The position numbers and the translations under genes were made by a program. This document shows positions 34,452 to 45,642 of a stretch of 64,000 nt of DNA, one piece after another. Location of the stretch: contig CM060732.1 of assembly GCA_030704615.1 (NCBI GenBank), positions 46,481,053-46,545,052 of the forward strand. Direction: 5' to 3'. Numbering within the stretch: the stretch's first letter is position 1; every line of letters starts with the position of its first letter. The notes beneath the pieces are model-generated. The model did no database searches, was not told the origin of the DNA, and saw only the letters and a list, made by a program, of their open reading frames with translations. This DNA is from Takakia lepidozioides. Lineage: Eukaryota; Streptophyta; Takakiopsida; Takakiales; Takakiaceae.

Positions 34452-35505
34452 ATATTGCTGCAGCTTGATCTCATTTAGTTATGGTTGTCCTCAATCACAA
34501 GATATTATTTGTTTTATTTGTTATTTTCTTAAAGACAGGGGGAGTGATGCCCTTTTTTCTTTTTCTTTTTTTTCTTTCTTTTATTTGAAACCAAGAGGCA
34601 CCAGACCTTGAGAGTTGTCTTGCAATGGTTGAATCTGAAGAATGTTTTGTGGAATCTGGTCAGGGGGGATATCCCAGCCTCCTGGCTTCCGCTCCTTCAT
34701 TGCTGCCCTTTAAATCAAATTAAAATCATGGGAAAAATAACCATGACAGGAGGCATTGACAGGCTTACATCTTGTCGATTGGGTAACACCCAAACCAGCC
34801 ACCGGGGCCAATCTTTGCCCTAGACAGCGGGTTCACTGATCCTCATCAGCAAGCTAAAATCTGGTCATACTGTAATTTATCAATGGCATACTGAGAGAAG
34901 CATGTCTGCGGCCGGAAGGGGTAGCAGGATCAGTGAAAAATCCAGAGCCTAAAAACAGCTGGGATACTTATGGGGCTCTTCACCTTCCTAGACCTGAGAA
35001 TAAGAAGAACACAGGGATTTCATACTACACACTACATGCAAGAGATAGCAACTGAAATACTAACAGTAGAGCTGAAAAAATATTCAGTAGGTTGAGAGAA
35101 AGCAATGGCTAGCAAGAACCAAGATAGATCTGAATGCTAGCCGCCTTGAAGGAAATCACACTGATGAGATCCAAAGTTCAAATTCAATCTTTGAATCCTA
35201 ATGTACCGCCAAATGATGTGCACCTCCTCCCTTCTTGTTTTGAGTTTGTTATTGTCCTCTGTTGTAGCATGAGACTGTAGTACTGCAGAGTTCCTTGCAG
35301 ATAGAGAATTTGAGTTTTTGAGATAGAACAAGTATGTTCTCATACATTCTATAAAGTGGACAATTGTTACGTCAAATACGCCATCACAATTTTGACACTT
35401 ATGGTACGCCAGGAACCCATTCTGTCCGCCCCCCGTGCTACAGTATTTGTCAGCTGACCATCCAGAGTCCCCACCCAAAAAGTATAATATCGTCCATCGT
35501 ATACG
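34452..35505. other. Non-coding region
   Basis: This holds the 3' flank of the kelch gene and unassigned sequence. A pyrimidine-rich run lies at 34555-34580. No further gene was recognised. Confidence 0.45.
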
Positions 35506-35514
35506 ATACAGTAC

Positions 35515-35630
35515 GTATACATTGTTGTCATGAAATATGTATAAGCTGGTACAATATGTATATACTGGTATGAAACGTATATACTGTTACAATGCATATA
35601 CACTGATACAATCCGTATATAATGTTTTCA
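35515..35630. repeat. 19-bp tandem repeat, about five degenerate copies
   Basis: Units such as TGTATAAGCTGGTACAATA, TGTATATACTGGTATGAAA, CGTATATACTGTTACAATG and CATATACACTGATACAATC follow one another with a 19-bp period. Confidence 0.85.
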
Positions 35631-35632
35631 TA

Positions 35633-35715
35633 AAATCCCTAAATCCCTAAATCCCTAATCATCACAAACCCTAATCAATAATCCCTAATCCCAAATCACA
35701 AAATGCAATCCCTAG
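35633..35715. repeat. Interstitial telomere-like repeats
   Basis: CCCTAAAT is repeated in tandem from about 35637, followed by scattered CCCTAATC and CCCTAAAC-like words. The canonical plant telomere unit on this strand is CCCTAAA; the 8-bp form with extra T is a diverged version. The block directly follows the 19-bp repeat. Confidence 0.7.
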
Positions 35716-36032
35716 GAAACCCACGCCCTCCAAATCCCTAAAAATCACCGATGAAAATAAACATCATCCGTTTTCCGTTCGTCTCGAACTGCGCGAAGGG
35801 TATACGAAAGGATATCAACACTGAGATCGGCGGGTACCGTTGTGATACGGTCCTCAACCCTGCGGTTACAATGATATCACAGCTGGATACACGACGCAGC
35901 TGACCAGCAAGGTATCGATCCGGGCATCATCGCAGGGCATCGATATCGACTCGTAGGCGCGGAGCAGGGTACAATAATGCGGTCAGTCACAATCAAAAAC
36001 GACCTCTAGGCCGCAGAAAGAAAGGAGGTAAG
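35716..36032. other. Non-coding region
   Basis: This segment is rich in ATATC, GATAC and ATCGAT words. No gene was recognised. Confidence 0.4.
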
Positions 36033-36100
36033 AGGTTCTCCAGGAATTGAACCCCGGACCCCACGCACTAAGCACGACGTGCCAGACTCCAGATCAGTGT
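36033..36100 (-). mobile_element. tRNA-like segment
   Basis: On the minus strand GGGGTTCAATTCC matches a pol III B box, about 45 nt after a weak A-box-like word. It is probably a SINE head or a tRNA relic; no full cloverleaf was established. Confidence 0.35.
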
Positions 36101-36477
36101 TTTTCTTTCTGGCGAAAAATCGCCAAATTTCGACCTGGAAACTGCGTCAGCTACTTGTACAAAGGAATTATGGGGGGTAAAATCAGACTTTTTCGCCAAA
36201 AAGCAGCAGCAGATAAATTTCAGGGGCTTAATCTTGCCGACGTGGACCGGTCAAAACGTGACACCTGGAATATAGCCACTTTTCTAACTATGCTACCTCG
36301 ATATTCTCGCCACATGGGCACATGGTAGAATTCACAGGTGGCCCCGCCAGCGATTTTAGAAATATGAAATAAAAAACAGATGGCGCCTTGGTCGCCCGAA
36401 GCTATTCAAAACCCTGTCATAAGCTGAGCCTGCCCAGTTGGACATGGATATTGCTTCATACCAGGTAAGTCTTCAAG

Positions 36478-37158
36478 GCCTCTAATTTTTGAATAATTGG
36501 GAGTTTAAGGCTCACATGTACGCTAGGCAGCGCCCCCACCACCACCCGGGTCGGGGTCTGCTCTCAGGTTGGGTCTCTCAGGGTTTGCTGGCAGGTCGGG
36601 TCTCCTCACTGCTGGCAGATCGGGTCGGGTCTGCTTGCGGGTCTTGGGTCCAACAGAATGGTCTGCTCGGTGCGCCGCAGCCCGCCCTCGGGACTTAGAA
36701 TTTTTTGGGGGAAAACTCGCCCATCAAAAAAAGGGTCATTAATACACGTGCAACGCCAGCCGGAACCATCATTAATGCACATTTGGCGCAGCCAGAGTTG
36801 AACCCACAACCTCGTATATACCACTCAATGCGCCCAACCACCACACTACCCCCTGCTACTCCCAACATTTTTTTTTATCTCTTAACGTAGAAAAACAGCC
36901 GCAGTCAGCCCAATGTCGCCTAGGGTCAAGGCTTGCGGACCCTACCTCGCCGCAGACCATATCTGGTGGCAGACCCATCCTCGCGGAAGACCCATCCCGA
37001 GCCGAGTCTCACGGCAAACCATACCTGGCGGCAGACCCAACCGGGCCGGGTCGGGGGTCGCGGCGGGGCTACCCAGGGGCGCCCGACGTCCGTGCATGGG
37101 GCCCGCTACCTGGCGCACACGTGAGCCTTAAACTCCCAATTATTCAACAATGAGAAGC
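36478..37158. mobile_element. Non-autonomous Mutator-like element, 681 bp, 9-bp target duplication
   Basis: A perfect 9-bp direct repeat GTCTTCAAG lies at 36469-36477 and 37159-37167. Just inside are terminal inverted repeats of about 54 bp that differ at only a few sites. The left end begins GCCTCTAATTTTTGAATAAT and the inverse of the right end GCTTCTCATTGTTGAATAAT; both continue TGGGAGTTTAAGGCTCAC. A 9-bp target duplication with long inverted ends starting in G is the hallmark of Mutator-like DNA transposons. The interior has no transposase, is G+C rich, and holds GGGTCGGGTCTG-type direct repeats on the left, their inverse on the right, and a tRNA-like segment. Confidence 0.88.
36786..36851 (-). 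mobile_element. tRNA-like SINE head nested in the Mutator-like element
   Basis: Read on the minus strand, TAGTGTGGTGGTTGGGCGC resembles an A box region, and GGGTTCAACTC about 35 nt on is a good B box. It is likely part of a tRNA-derived SINE or a captured tRNA piece. Confidence 0.5.
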
Positions 37159-37251
37159 GTCTTCAAGTTCCTATACAGAATTTTTGCCGATACACAAATT
37201 TTTTTTCCCTAATAAACTCCCCGATCCTCCCCGATGCACTCATTACGTACT

Positions 37252-37470
37252 AGAGAACGGGCACGAGGTGCCGGTTATGGCGGTTACGCTCCCTGGCGTA
37301 CAGAGCAGGTTGTGGAGTATTCTTTCCGCCACCTAGCTAGATCTTACAGGGCTCGCCGTTATGACTCACTGGGAGCCATAACCGGCACCTCGTGCCCGCT
37401 CCATGGCGTAAAGAGCAGGTTGTGGAATATTCTTTCCGCCACCAGGCTAGATCTTATAGGGGCTCATACA
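37252..37470. repeat. Composite direct and inverted repeat
   Basis: A 60-bp block around GAGCAGGTTGTGGAGTATTC (about 37293-37353) recurs at about 37403-37465. Between the copies, GCCATAACCGGCACCTCGTG (37374 on) is the inverse of the stretch at about 37260-37283. The whole can fold into a hairpin with a duplicated arm. Possibly a small transposon remnant. Confidence 0.65.
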
Positions 37471-37824
37471 TAATCCGCCATCCCAGCCGATTCCGCATGC
37501 TGAATCGGCAGTACAGCCTGGGTGGCCTATTCGGCCTGATAATTAGTCCAAAAAAACGGCAGAATACTCCACACCTGATTTTTACGTAGTGATATATTTT
37601 CAAATTTGGCTCGATAGGTGGGCTCGATTGGGAGGCAGTACCGTTCTCGGCAGGCTGATCCGGCAGTGAAGTGCCGAATATTTATTTTCTGTACAACAAA
37701 ATACTCCGGCACAACTTAAGGAAATTTTACGGCAATGCCACGAAGAGATTTTAAGTAATTCGGCGGTGACTCCCTACATGAACTTGCTCTATCTACTGTA
37801 CCAGATGTGGGAAAAGAATTATGT

Positions 37825-38056
37825 ACCAACAGTCAGTAGCTCAGATGGTTAAGTGCACTGTATGTCACCCAGTGATTCTGGGGTCAAATCTTGCTACTGA
37901 TGGGTGTGGTATGGTTCTTGGGCGGTGTCCCACTCATTCGCCTCCATGGCGCATAAATGAAAGAGGTTATTTTCTCCTCTCACTACTAAGGGGCCTGATT
38001 TGTGAGCTATCGATGTTTCTTTTTTTTTCAAAAAAAAAAAAACAAACAAAAAAACC
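37825..38056 (+). mobile_element. tRNA-derived SINE (full-length copy)
   Basis: The head has an A box TAGCTCAGATGG and a B box GGGTCAAATCTTG about 35 nt later, as in tRNA genes. The body ends AGGGGCCTGATTTGTGAGC, followed by a T run and a long A-rich tail. An 8-bp direct repeat AATTATGT stands at 37817-37824 and 38057-38064. Copies or pieces occur at 7255, 8060, 50240 and 50560. Confidence 0.82.
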
Positions 38057-38080
38057 AATTATGTGGGTTGCTAAGAGCCA

Positions 38081-38710
38081 TGTCACGGACATAGCCCAGA
38101 GGAACTTACCAGGAGTAAATACCAGAAGTTATCAAGTTACCATGTTACCGGAAGTTACCATGACTTACCATGATTTACCATGATCTATCATGATTTACCA
38201 TTACTTACCAAGTTACCACGAATTTATCAAATTACCAAGAGTAACTTGGGAAACTGCTCAAGAAGCTTCATTTGGAGGAAACTTCTCCATCAAGATACCT
38301 CTTTTGTTTAAGGAAGCTTCTCCATCAAGAAACCTTTGTTTAATCTTGGAAACTTCTCCAGCAAGAAACTTATTATGGAAGCTTCTTATGGAAGCTTCTT
38401 AGTAGCCAGTATATATAGGAGGCGAGACTGGACACTCTTTAGTCTCACCAACACCAGTTCAAGCTACTCTTGTTTCCAGTTTCCAGTACTCCAGTCCAGT
38501 TCCCAGTATCTGGTAGTCTAGTCCAGTTTCCAGCATTCCAGTATTCAAGTCGTGTTCCAATATTTTGTACTCTTGTTCATTGTTATAAAGATCGTCTTGA
38601 TTCTTATTTACTCATCGTGCATTCGGCCACGCCGACCTTGACTTCTTGTCTAGTCTTGTACCTCTAGTCTGATCTCTTGTTTGTGTTCAGTCATGTTCTC
38701 GTCCGTGACA
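38081..38710 (+). repeat. 5' LTR of the chromovirus
   Basis: It starts TGTCACGGAC and ends GTCCGTGACA, perfect 10-bp inverted ends of the TG...CA type. It is 630 bp long. A TATATATAGGAGGCGAG stretch near 38411 is the likely promoter. Short runs of ACCATGA/TTACC words fill its 5' part. Confidence 0.92.
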
Positions 38711-38748
38711 GTTTGGCGAGACTAAAGTTTGTTCCTTAGTTAGTTAAG

Positions 38749-39815
38749 ATGAAAGGCACATTTGCGGAAATGGTCGCCACATTGCACAGTCTTTCAGCTC
38801 CAGATGCAAAAACTTCGTACCTCTACCGCCCAATTGCAAGCTGATTAGTCTCAAGATCTTGGCAACGCTCTCCACAATTTGCAACAACAAATTTCAGAGT
38901 TAAAGGAGTCGAACAATGGATCTTCAACCATACGAGTCCCTACTGCAACAGCTCTTACTGCAACGGTTCATCTTCAACAGATTACGAGAGAACCAAATAT
39001 CAGCATTCCCGAGAAATTTGATGGGACGAGATCAAGACTTCGCGGTTTTGTTCAACAAGTACGACTGTTCCTACAACTACATCCACAACGCTACCCCGAT
39101 GAAGGTATTCAAGTGGGATTCGTGGGTACCCTTCTATCAGGCACTGCCCTATCTTGGTTTGCACCGCTATTAGAAAAAATAAAAAATAAATAAAAAAATA
39201 AAAAAATCGCGTTTACTATTTAATTTTGAAGCATTCATGTTCAAGTTCACTGCAACGTTTGGAGAGAATGATAGAGAGAGAGTTGCAGAGACAAAGATGC
39301 GAAATCTTCGACAAGGAGCACGTCCAGCTTCCGTTTATGCTGCCGAATTTCGACAACTTGCGTGCGACCTCGACTGGAATGAGAAGAGCCTCATTAGTCA
39401 GTTTCGATATGGCCTAAAAGAGGATGTTAAAGATTTGTTGCTGACAATGCCAAACGTTAGTACACTGAGCAAATTCATCACCCAAGTCATTGCATGCGAT
39501 AATCGTTTGTTCGAAAGACGTCAAGAGAAACGATCTGGATGGTTGACGACGCACCATGCCGCTGCTACTACGGCACCAAATACAACAATCCATCAGACAT
39601 CCGGTAATGATCGTATGCAGATTGATGCTGTCCGATTCAAGCCATTGACGCCACAGGAAAACCAAAGACGACGTTCGAATGGATTATGCCTTTATTGCGG
39701 AGAAGATGATCATATGGCATTAAACTGCCCCAACAAGAGAAGATTCAAAGCTCGAGGCACCACTCAAGTGTTCGATATGAGGAGGTTGGAAAACGAAGAT
39801 GTCCAGTCACAGTAG
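38749..39815 (+). pseudogene. gag: Chromovirus gag (broken)
   Basis: The first ATG after the 5' LTR starts a coiled-coil-like Gln/Leu-rich N-terminus that shifts frame near 38785 and meets a TAG near 38846. A capsid-like region follows (ISIPEKFDGTRSRLRGFVQQ, then SLISQFRYGLKEDVKDLLLT). The nucleocapsid zinc knuckle CLYCGEDDHMALNC is intact. An A-rich insertion with stops lies near 39172-39210. Confidence 0.85.
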
Positions 39816-39829
39816 AGACCATGCGGCTG

Positions 39830-41720
39830 GACACCCCAAATTCCTCACCAAAAAAATGTCTCTTTCTACCTCCAGACCACGTATCTTGTTTCACAGTTCC
39901 AGTAAAGATCAGGATGCAAAATTGAGATATCTCCGTAGAAGCACTTCGGGCGCTTCAGCGTGTTTTATTGACAGAGACTTTGTGAAGCAACACAATTTAA
40001 CGCTCGTAATAAAAAAATTCTCGGACCCTGTTGAAGTCATCGATGGACGACCGTTAGCATCAGGAAATATACTCAACCCCTTGAAGTGAAGCTTAAAAAA
40101 TCAAGCATCACAAATTGTTTTTAATGTCATCCAGTCTCCAACAAATCCTGTGATCTTTGGACTTCCCTGGTTTGTACTTCATAATCCTGACATCGACTGG
40201 CGATCATAAAGAATTTCGGCAAGTCAAAAATGCAAAAGTACCAAAAGTATCCAACCCTTATTTCTTGGATCTAGAGCCTTCATGAGAGCTACGAAGAAAG
40301 ACGCGACATTTGCATTTTATGCGACTCCGATCAAAACCACAACAGACCAAGGTACTTCGACATTACCCACTCAATATCAAGATTTCATGGATGTCTTCGA
40401 GAAGAAAAATGCATACATGTTGCCATAACATCGACCTTATGATTGTGCAATTGAGTTGCAAGAAGGAGCTCAACCACCATTCGACCCGATCTACAATTTA
40501 TCTCAGATGGAGCTCGCTGCTTTACGCGAATACATTGATGAAAATTTGTCAAAGAATTTCATTCGACATTCGAAATCACCCGCGGGAGCACCTATCTTAT
40601 TTGTGAAGAAGAAAGACGGATCGTTACGCATGTGTGTGGACTATCGTGGGCTCAACAAAGTCACTATAAAAAATCGTTACCCACTACCGCTGATTTCCGA
40701 ACTCCTCGAACATTGGACGAGCAAATTTTTTCACAAAAATCGACTTGAGATGAGCTTACAACCTTGTACGAATAAAAGAATGAGACGAATGAAAGACTGC
40801 TTTCGCACAAGGTACGGACATTTCGAATAAAGTGTTATGCCTTTCGGTCTTATAAATGCTCCATGCTTCAACACATGATGAATGACATCTTTCAAGAATT
40901 TTTAGATGACTTTGTAGTCATCTATTTGGACGACATTTTGATATTTTCACATAATGAAGAAGAATATGGTCGTCATGTACGCCTTGTCCTTGATAAATTG
41001 AGGAAAAAATGACTATATGCCAAGTTGGAAAAATGTCTTTTCCACCCATCTGAAGTCGAATTTTTGGGCTACATTATTTCCGACAAATGAGTCTTTATGG
41101 ATCAGAAGAAATACAAACCATCATCAAGTGGTTTAAACCAACTTCGGTCCGAGATGTACAATGTTTTCTAGGATTTGCAAATTTTTATAGAATCTTCATC
41201 AAAGACTACTCCAAAATTGCTGCACCATTGACACAACTCACAGGGAAGGACAAATTTGTATGGGACGTGAAGGCTGACCAAGCATTCAAAAAGCTGAAGC
41301 AAACATTTACAATGGCTCCAATACTGGTACATGCAGACCCATCTAAACCATTCTTTTTGGAAGCAGATGCATTGGACTTTGCACTTGGCATAGTATTCTC
41401 TCAATATGGTATAGATGGCCGACTTCACCCTGTTGGTTTTCGTTCTCGCAAATTTTCCGCTGCGGAGATCAATTATGAAATCCATGACAAAGAATTTCTA
41501 GCGATTATCGATGGTTTTGAGGAGTGACGTCATCTATTGGAGGGAGCTAAACATCAGGTCACAGTCTATACCGATCACAAAAACCTCGAGTATTTTATGA
41601 GTGCTCGTGTTTTGAATCGACGTCAAGCGCGATGGAGTATGTCACTAGCAAGGTTTGATTTTGTTATTATCTACCGTCCTGGACATCTGCAAGGTAAACC
41701 AGATGCTCTTTCTCGACGAT
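39830..41720 (+). pseudogene. pol: Chromovirus protease, reverse transcriptase and RNase H (broken)
   Basis: The protease active site reads TSGAS where DSGAS is expected. Reverse transcriptase is visible as [20 protein letters not shown] with [15 protein letters not shown], then, after a frameshift, [10 protein letters not shown] and the catalytic YLDDILIFS. RNase H follows with [34 protein letters not shown] and PDALSRR. Several stops and frameshifts separate these blocks. Confidence 0.88.
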
Positions 41721-41919
41721 CGTATCTTGCGCCAAAAGAATGGGATGCAGCTTTTGACCAACAGAAATCCATCATCTTGAAACCAGCAAATCTCCAATTG
41801 AATATGCTATCTATGTCCACCTATGACGATGTAGATATTATAAAGGAGATTCAAGAAGCACTGAAGAGCGACAAATTTGCTACGACACTACAAAATCAAC
41901 TAAATCGACCTTGAGACAA

Positions 41920-43265
41920 CCCACATGTTACAAACAACTTCGAATTCAAAGATGGCTTACTTTATTTCAATGGACTTCTTTATGTACCTCTAGGACCTAA
42001 ACGACTTCGAATTCTTCAAACATGTCATGATCTTCTGGCTGTAGGACATTTCGGCTTCAACAAAACAATGGAATTGATATCCAGGGACTACTGGTGGCCC
42101 AGATGTGGAAACTCGTGAAAGAATATATAAAATCTTGCGACACGTGTGCTAGAGCGAAGGGACCACGACATCGACCTTACGGCCTTCTTCAACCATTACC
42201 CATTCCCAAGGGTCCATGGTCGTCAGTATCTATGGACTTTATTACGGACCTTCCAATTTCCAAGACCACCGATTCAATCATTGTTATTGTAGATTATTTT
42301 ACGAATATGACACATTTCATTCCATGTAATAAGACGGTTACCGGCGAAGAAACTGCAAGACTCTTCCTCAATAATATGTACCGCATTCATGGACTCCCGA
42401 AGGACATCGTATCTGATCGAGGACCATAGTTCATATCAAATTTTTGGAGGGGATTATTTCACATATTAGATACTAAGATCAACCTCTCTACAGCTAATCA
42501 TCCACAGACTGATGGTCAAACCGAACGTGTAAACCAGATTTTGGAGCAGTATCTTCGTTGTACGATAAATTATCACCAAGATAATTGGACGGACCTTCTG
42601 TCATTGGCTGAGTTTGCCTACAACAACACTATACATTCTTCGACCAAACAAACTCCATTTTTCTCCAATTATGGTCATCGTCCTCGAACAAACCATTTCC
42701 ACATGAAGACTGTTGGAAGCTCTGCTGTAGAAAACCTTGCTACTCATCTCGCTACGATTCACAAGGAGCTTACATTCCACCTCGCAGAAGCTCAAAAATA
42801 ATACAAAGAGTATGTAAATCAACGTCGCCAACTCCAACCTCAGTTCAAGGTCGGAGATCGTGTGTGGCTTCTTCGACGGGACATACAAACCTCGCGACCA
42901 TCAAGGAAATTGGATTATCAACGTCTGGCACCATTCAAAATTATTCGACAAATAAATCCGGTCAGTTTTCGGCTTGAACTCCCACGAAGTATGCGTATTA
43001 TTAGAGTTGTATCATCTATCGAATATTCCAGGGAGAGTCTCCATACCACCTCCACCAATCGAAGTCAATCAGGAAATTGAATATGAAGTTAACGAAGTCC
43101 TAGACTCTTGCATCAAGTATAAACGTCTTGAGTATTTCGTACATTGGAAAAATTACGACATCAGCGAACGAATGTGAGAACCTTCATCCAACCTCGCCAA
43201 TGCATCTGACGAAGTCCAAGAGTTTCATCAACGATATCCAGCTAAATCCCGAGCTACACATCAAT
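41920..43265 (+). pseudogene. Chromovirus integrase with chromodomain (broken)
   Basis: The zinc-binding HHCC region (HDLLAVGH, CDTCARAK) is followed by the catalytic core with D (SMDFITDLP), D (VSDRGP) and E ([10 protein letters not shown]). A TAG follows VSDRGP and another stop follows LAEAQK. The C-terminal chromodomain reads EYEVNEVLDSCIKYKRLEYF then VHWKNYD. In chromoviruses this domain guides integration to marked chromatin. Confidence 0.87.
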
Positions 43266-43305
43266 AAGACGTCACAACGATGATGTCAGCCAAGTTAGCT
43301 TCAAG

Positions 43306-43815
43306 GTGAAGACTTTACATTCAATGTACCTGATACACGCTAAGGAGGGAAGAGCATCACACATCATTATATATAGCTACACTTCCAACACTCTTGCATC
43401 TTGTATTGGCAGTATGGAGTCACAGGAACCAGATACATTGGAGTTGTCGCTTACCCAGCTACCAGATCAGCCGTTCCGACTCTCACGACCTTCAACATCT
43501 CGCCGACGCTCTCGAGACGATGGGCCACCAATGCGACGCATACTTCCTTGTCTGGACCCCGTACGACGGCAAGTGGAGCCTACTCAAAATCTGATAATTC
43601 TGTTGGAGGTTGAGGCTTCGGACCCAGACGGCAACGAAATCATGTTTGAAGGCAGCTTCGAAAATCAGAATGCTCAAATCACTGCGTGGTCCCAAGATCA
43701 AGGTGTTGGACACTATCGATGGTTCCAGGGACCTATAAATCATTTGAGTCAAGAACGAAGAGCCGAATACTTGGCAAATACCATTCGCCGGATTTTGGAT
43801 TTTCTCCAACTCTAA
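43306..43815 (+). CDS. Intact ORF of unknown function inside the chromovirus
   Basis: An uninterrupted frame of 169 codons, or 133 from the internal ATG at 43414, lies between the chromodomain and the 3' LTR. From MESQEPDTLELSLTQLPDQP the product is rich in Pro, Arg and Ser (RPSTSRRRSRDDGPPMRR), then acidic, and ends LANTIRRILDFLQL with a helical look. No known domain was recognised. It is in the sense direction and is the only frame of the element of this length without damage after pol. It may be a derived env-position ORF, a captured host gene or an accessory gene. Chance survival of a short frame cannot be excluded. Confidence 0.5.
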   Translation: MKTLHSMYLIHAKEGRASHIIIYSYTSNTLASCIGSMESQEPDTLELSLTQLPDQPFRLSRPSTSRRRSRDDGPPMRRILPCLDPVRRQVEPTQNLIILLEVEASDPDGNEIMFEGSFENQNAQITAWSQDQGVGHYRWFQGPINHLSQERRAEYLANTIRRILDFLQL

Positions 43816-43870
43816 ACAAGTCCAAGATTTTACCGCTCCTCAATGAACTCGGCGCTAGAGGAGGGGGTGA

Positions 43871-44483
43871 TGTCACTGACATAGCCCCAGAGGAACTTAC
43901 CAGGAGTAAATACCAGAATTTATCAAGTTACCATGTTACCGGAAATTACCATGACTTACCATGATCTACCATGATCTACCATTACTGATCAACTTACCGG
44001 GAGTACCAAATTACCAAGAATAACTTGGGAAACTGTTCAGGAAGCTTCATTTGGAGGAAAATTCTCCAACAAGATACCTCATTTGTTTAAGGAAGCTTCT
44101 CCATCAGAAACCTTTGTTTAAGCTTGAAAACTTCTCCAGCAAGAAACCTCCATAGGGGAAGCTTCTTAGGGAAGCTTCTTGGTAGCCAATATATATAGGA
44201 GGCGAGACTGGACACTCTTCAGTCTCGCCAACACCAGTTCAAGCTACTCTTGTTTCCAGTTTCCAGTACTCCAGTCCAGTTCCCAGTACTCTAGCCCAGT
44301 TTCCAGCATTATAGTATTCAAGTCGTGTTCCAATATCTTGTACTCTTATTCATTGTTATAAAGATCGTCTTGATTCCTATTTACTCATCGTGCATTCGGC
44401 CACGCCGACCTTGACTTCTTGTCTAGTCTTGTACCTCTAGTCTGATCTCTTGTTTGTGTTCAGTCATGTTCTCGTCCCTGACA
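43871..44483 (+). repeat. 3' LTR of the chromovirus
   Basis: It starts TGTCACTGAC and ends GTCCCTGACA, and is 613 bp long. It aligns with the 5' LTR along its length, with several indels and substitutions, so the insertion is not recent. Confidence 0.92.
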
Positions 44484-45378
44484 CCATGAGAGCATTTGGT
44501 CAATCATCAAATGCAGTGATTGTTCAGCCAATTATTCTAGGATTTCTCAAAGCTAAGGAAAATATTTTCCTAGAGTTTTATGCCTTGAAACATGCATTTG
44601 GAGATTTGATATTTGGAGTTTGTTTGAGATTTTAGGCATTTTTTTATAAAGTTTCTGGAATTTCGACAGTTTTTCCTAAATTTTCACTTAATTATAGGCA
44701 GATTCAATTCTAATTATTTAGTGCCAGATCAGCCTGCCCACTACGGTAGTTTGAGTACTGTCTGCATTCGATCTGAATATATCACACATTTTTTTTATAG
44801 AGAACTCAAACCACGAATGAGAAGGCTATTGAACCAAGTTGACGTTAAATGAAGGACGTCGCATTCTGTGGGATTATAGGGTCGAATAAGAGCAGGTGTT
44901 AGTAGCCTGATTAGATAGGCCAGGGTCTGCACTACCCTTCAGGCATGAATGCTTTGACATTTCTTTTATTTTACAATCATGACGGCCAGCATCTCACTTG
45001 CAGAGCTTACTAGTCGCATCCATAATATACTCTGCAGCCTCATAATTATTTTGCACGTTAGAGTCTATCAGAAGACGTCTCTGATGTATTCTTCCATCTA
45101 TAGGACCCAGATTCAAAGTCAAACCTAAAGGAAGCACACGACATGTCCAAGAAATTCAGGATACATATTTGATGACAACATCAATATATTTGAAGTAAAA
45201 TGAAGAATGATGCTTTACTTTCAATACGTGGTTGGACCTAACTGACTGTCGAATTATACTAGAAGATGCTCTGAAGGTTCAAAGGCCATGAGCCTGGAAG
45301 TGAGCGAAAATAAACCACCAGGCTCATCTCGAAATACCTACTAGCCATGCAAGATCCCTTAATTTAATAAACATGCAT
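44484..45378. other. A+T-rich non-coding region
   Basis: No gene, RNA or repeat was recognised. Confidence 0.45.
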
Positions 45379-45620
45379 ATGATTGCAAAAGCTTGAAACC
45401 TGACGAGCTAATTATCACACAAGAATATCATACTGCACTTATTTTAAGAAATATGCATCAGATTACCAACTCGTTTGAAACCTAATGAGTTCATCCTCAC
45501 ACAAGCAAGAATATCCCACTGCACTCATTTCAAAAAATATGCAAAATATTGCAAGCTCTCTTGAAACCTAACTAGCTAATCCTTACACAAGCAAGAATAT
45601 CCTACTGCACTCCTTTCCAT
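45379..45620. repeat. Tandem repeat, three copies of about 80 bp
   Basis: The pattern TTGAAACCT, then CACACAAGCAAGAATATC and ACTGCACT followed by AAAATATGCA recurs three times with a period of about 75-85 bp, ending just before the Mutator-like element. Confidence 0.75.
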
Positions 45621-45642
45621 GGTACAGACACAACATTTCAAG

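Larger units (their letters stand above)
38081..44483 (+). mobile_element. Ty3/Gypsy chromovirus LTR retrotransposon (decayed)
   Basis: The element is 6.4 kb long. Two similar LTRs enclose gag, protease, reverse transcriptase, RNase H, integrase and a chromodomain in that order. The frame is broken by several stops and frameshifts (for example near 38785, 39180-39236, 40830 and 42427), so it cannot move on its own. A purine-rich tract (GCTAGAGGAGGGGGTGA) precedes the 3' LTR. A clean 5-bp target duplication was not found: the left flank ends AGCCA and the right begins CCATG. Confidence 0.93.
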
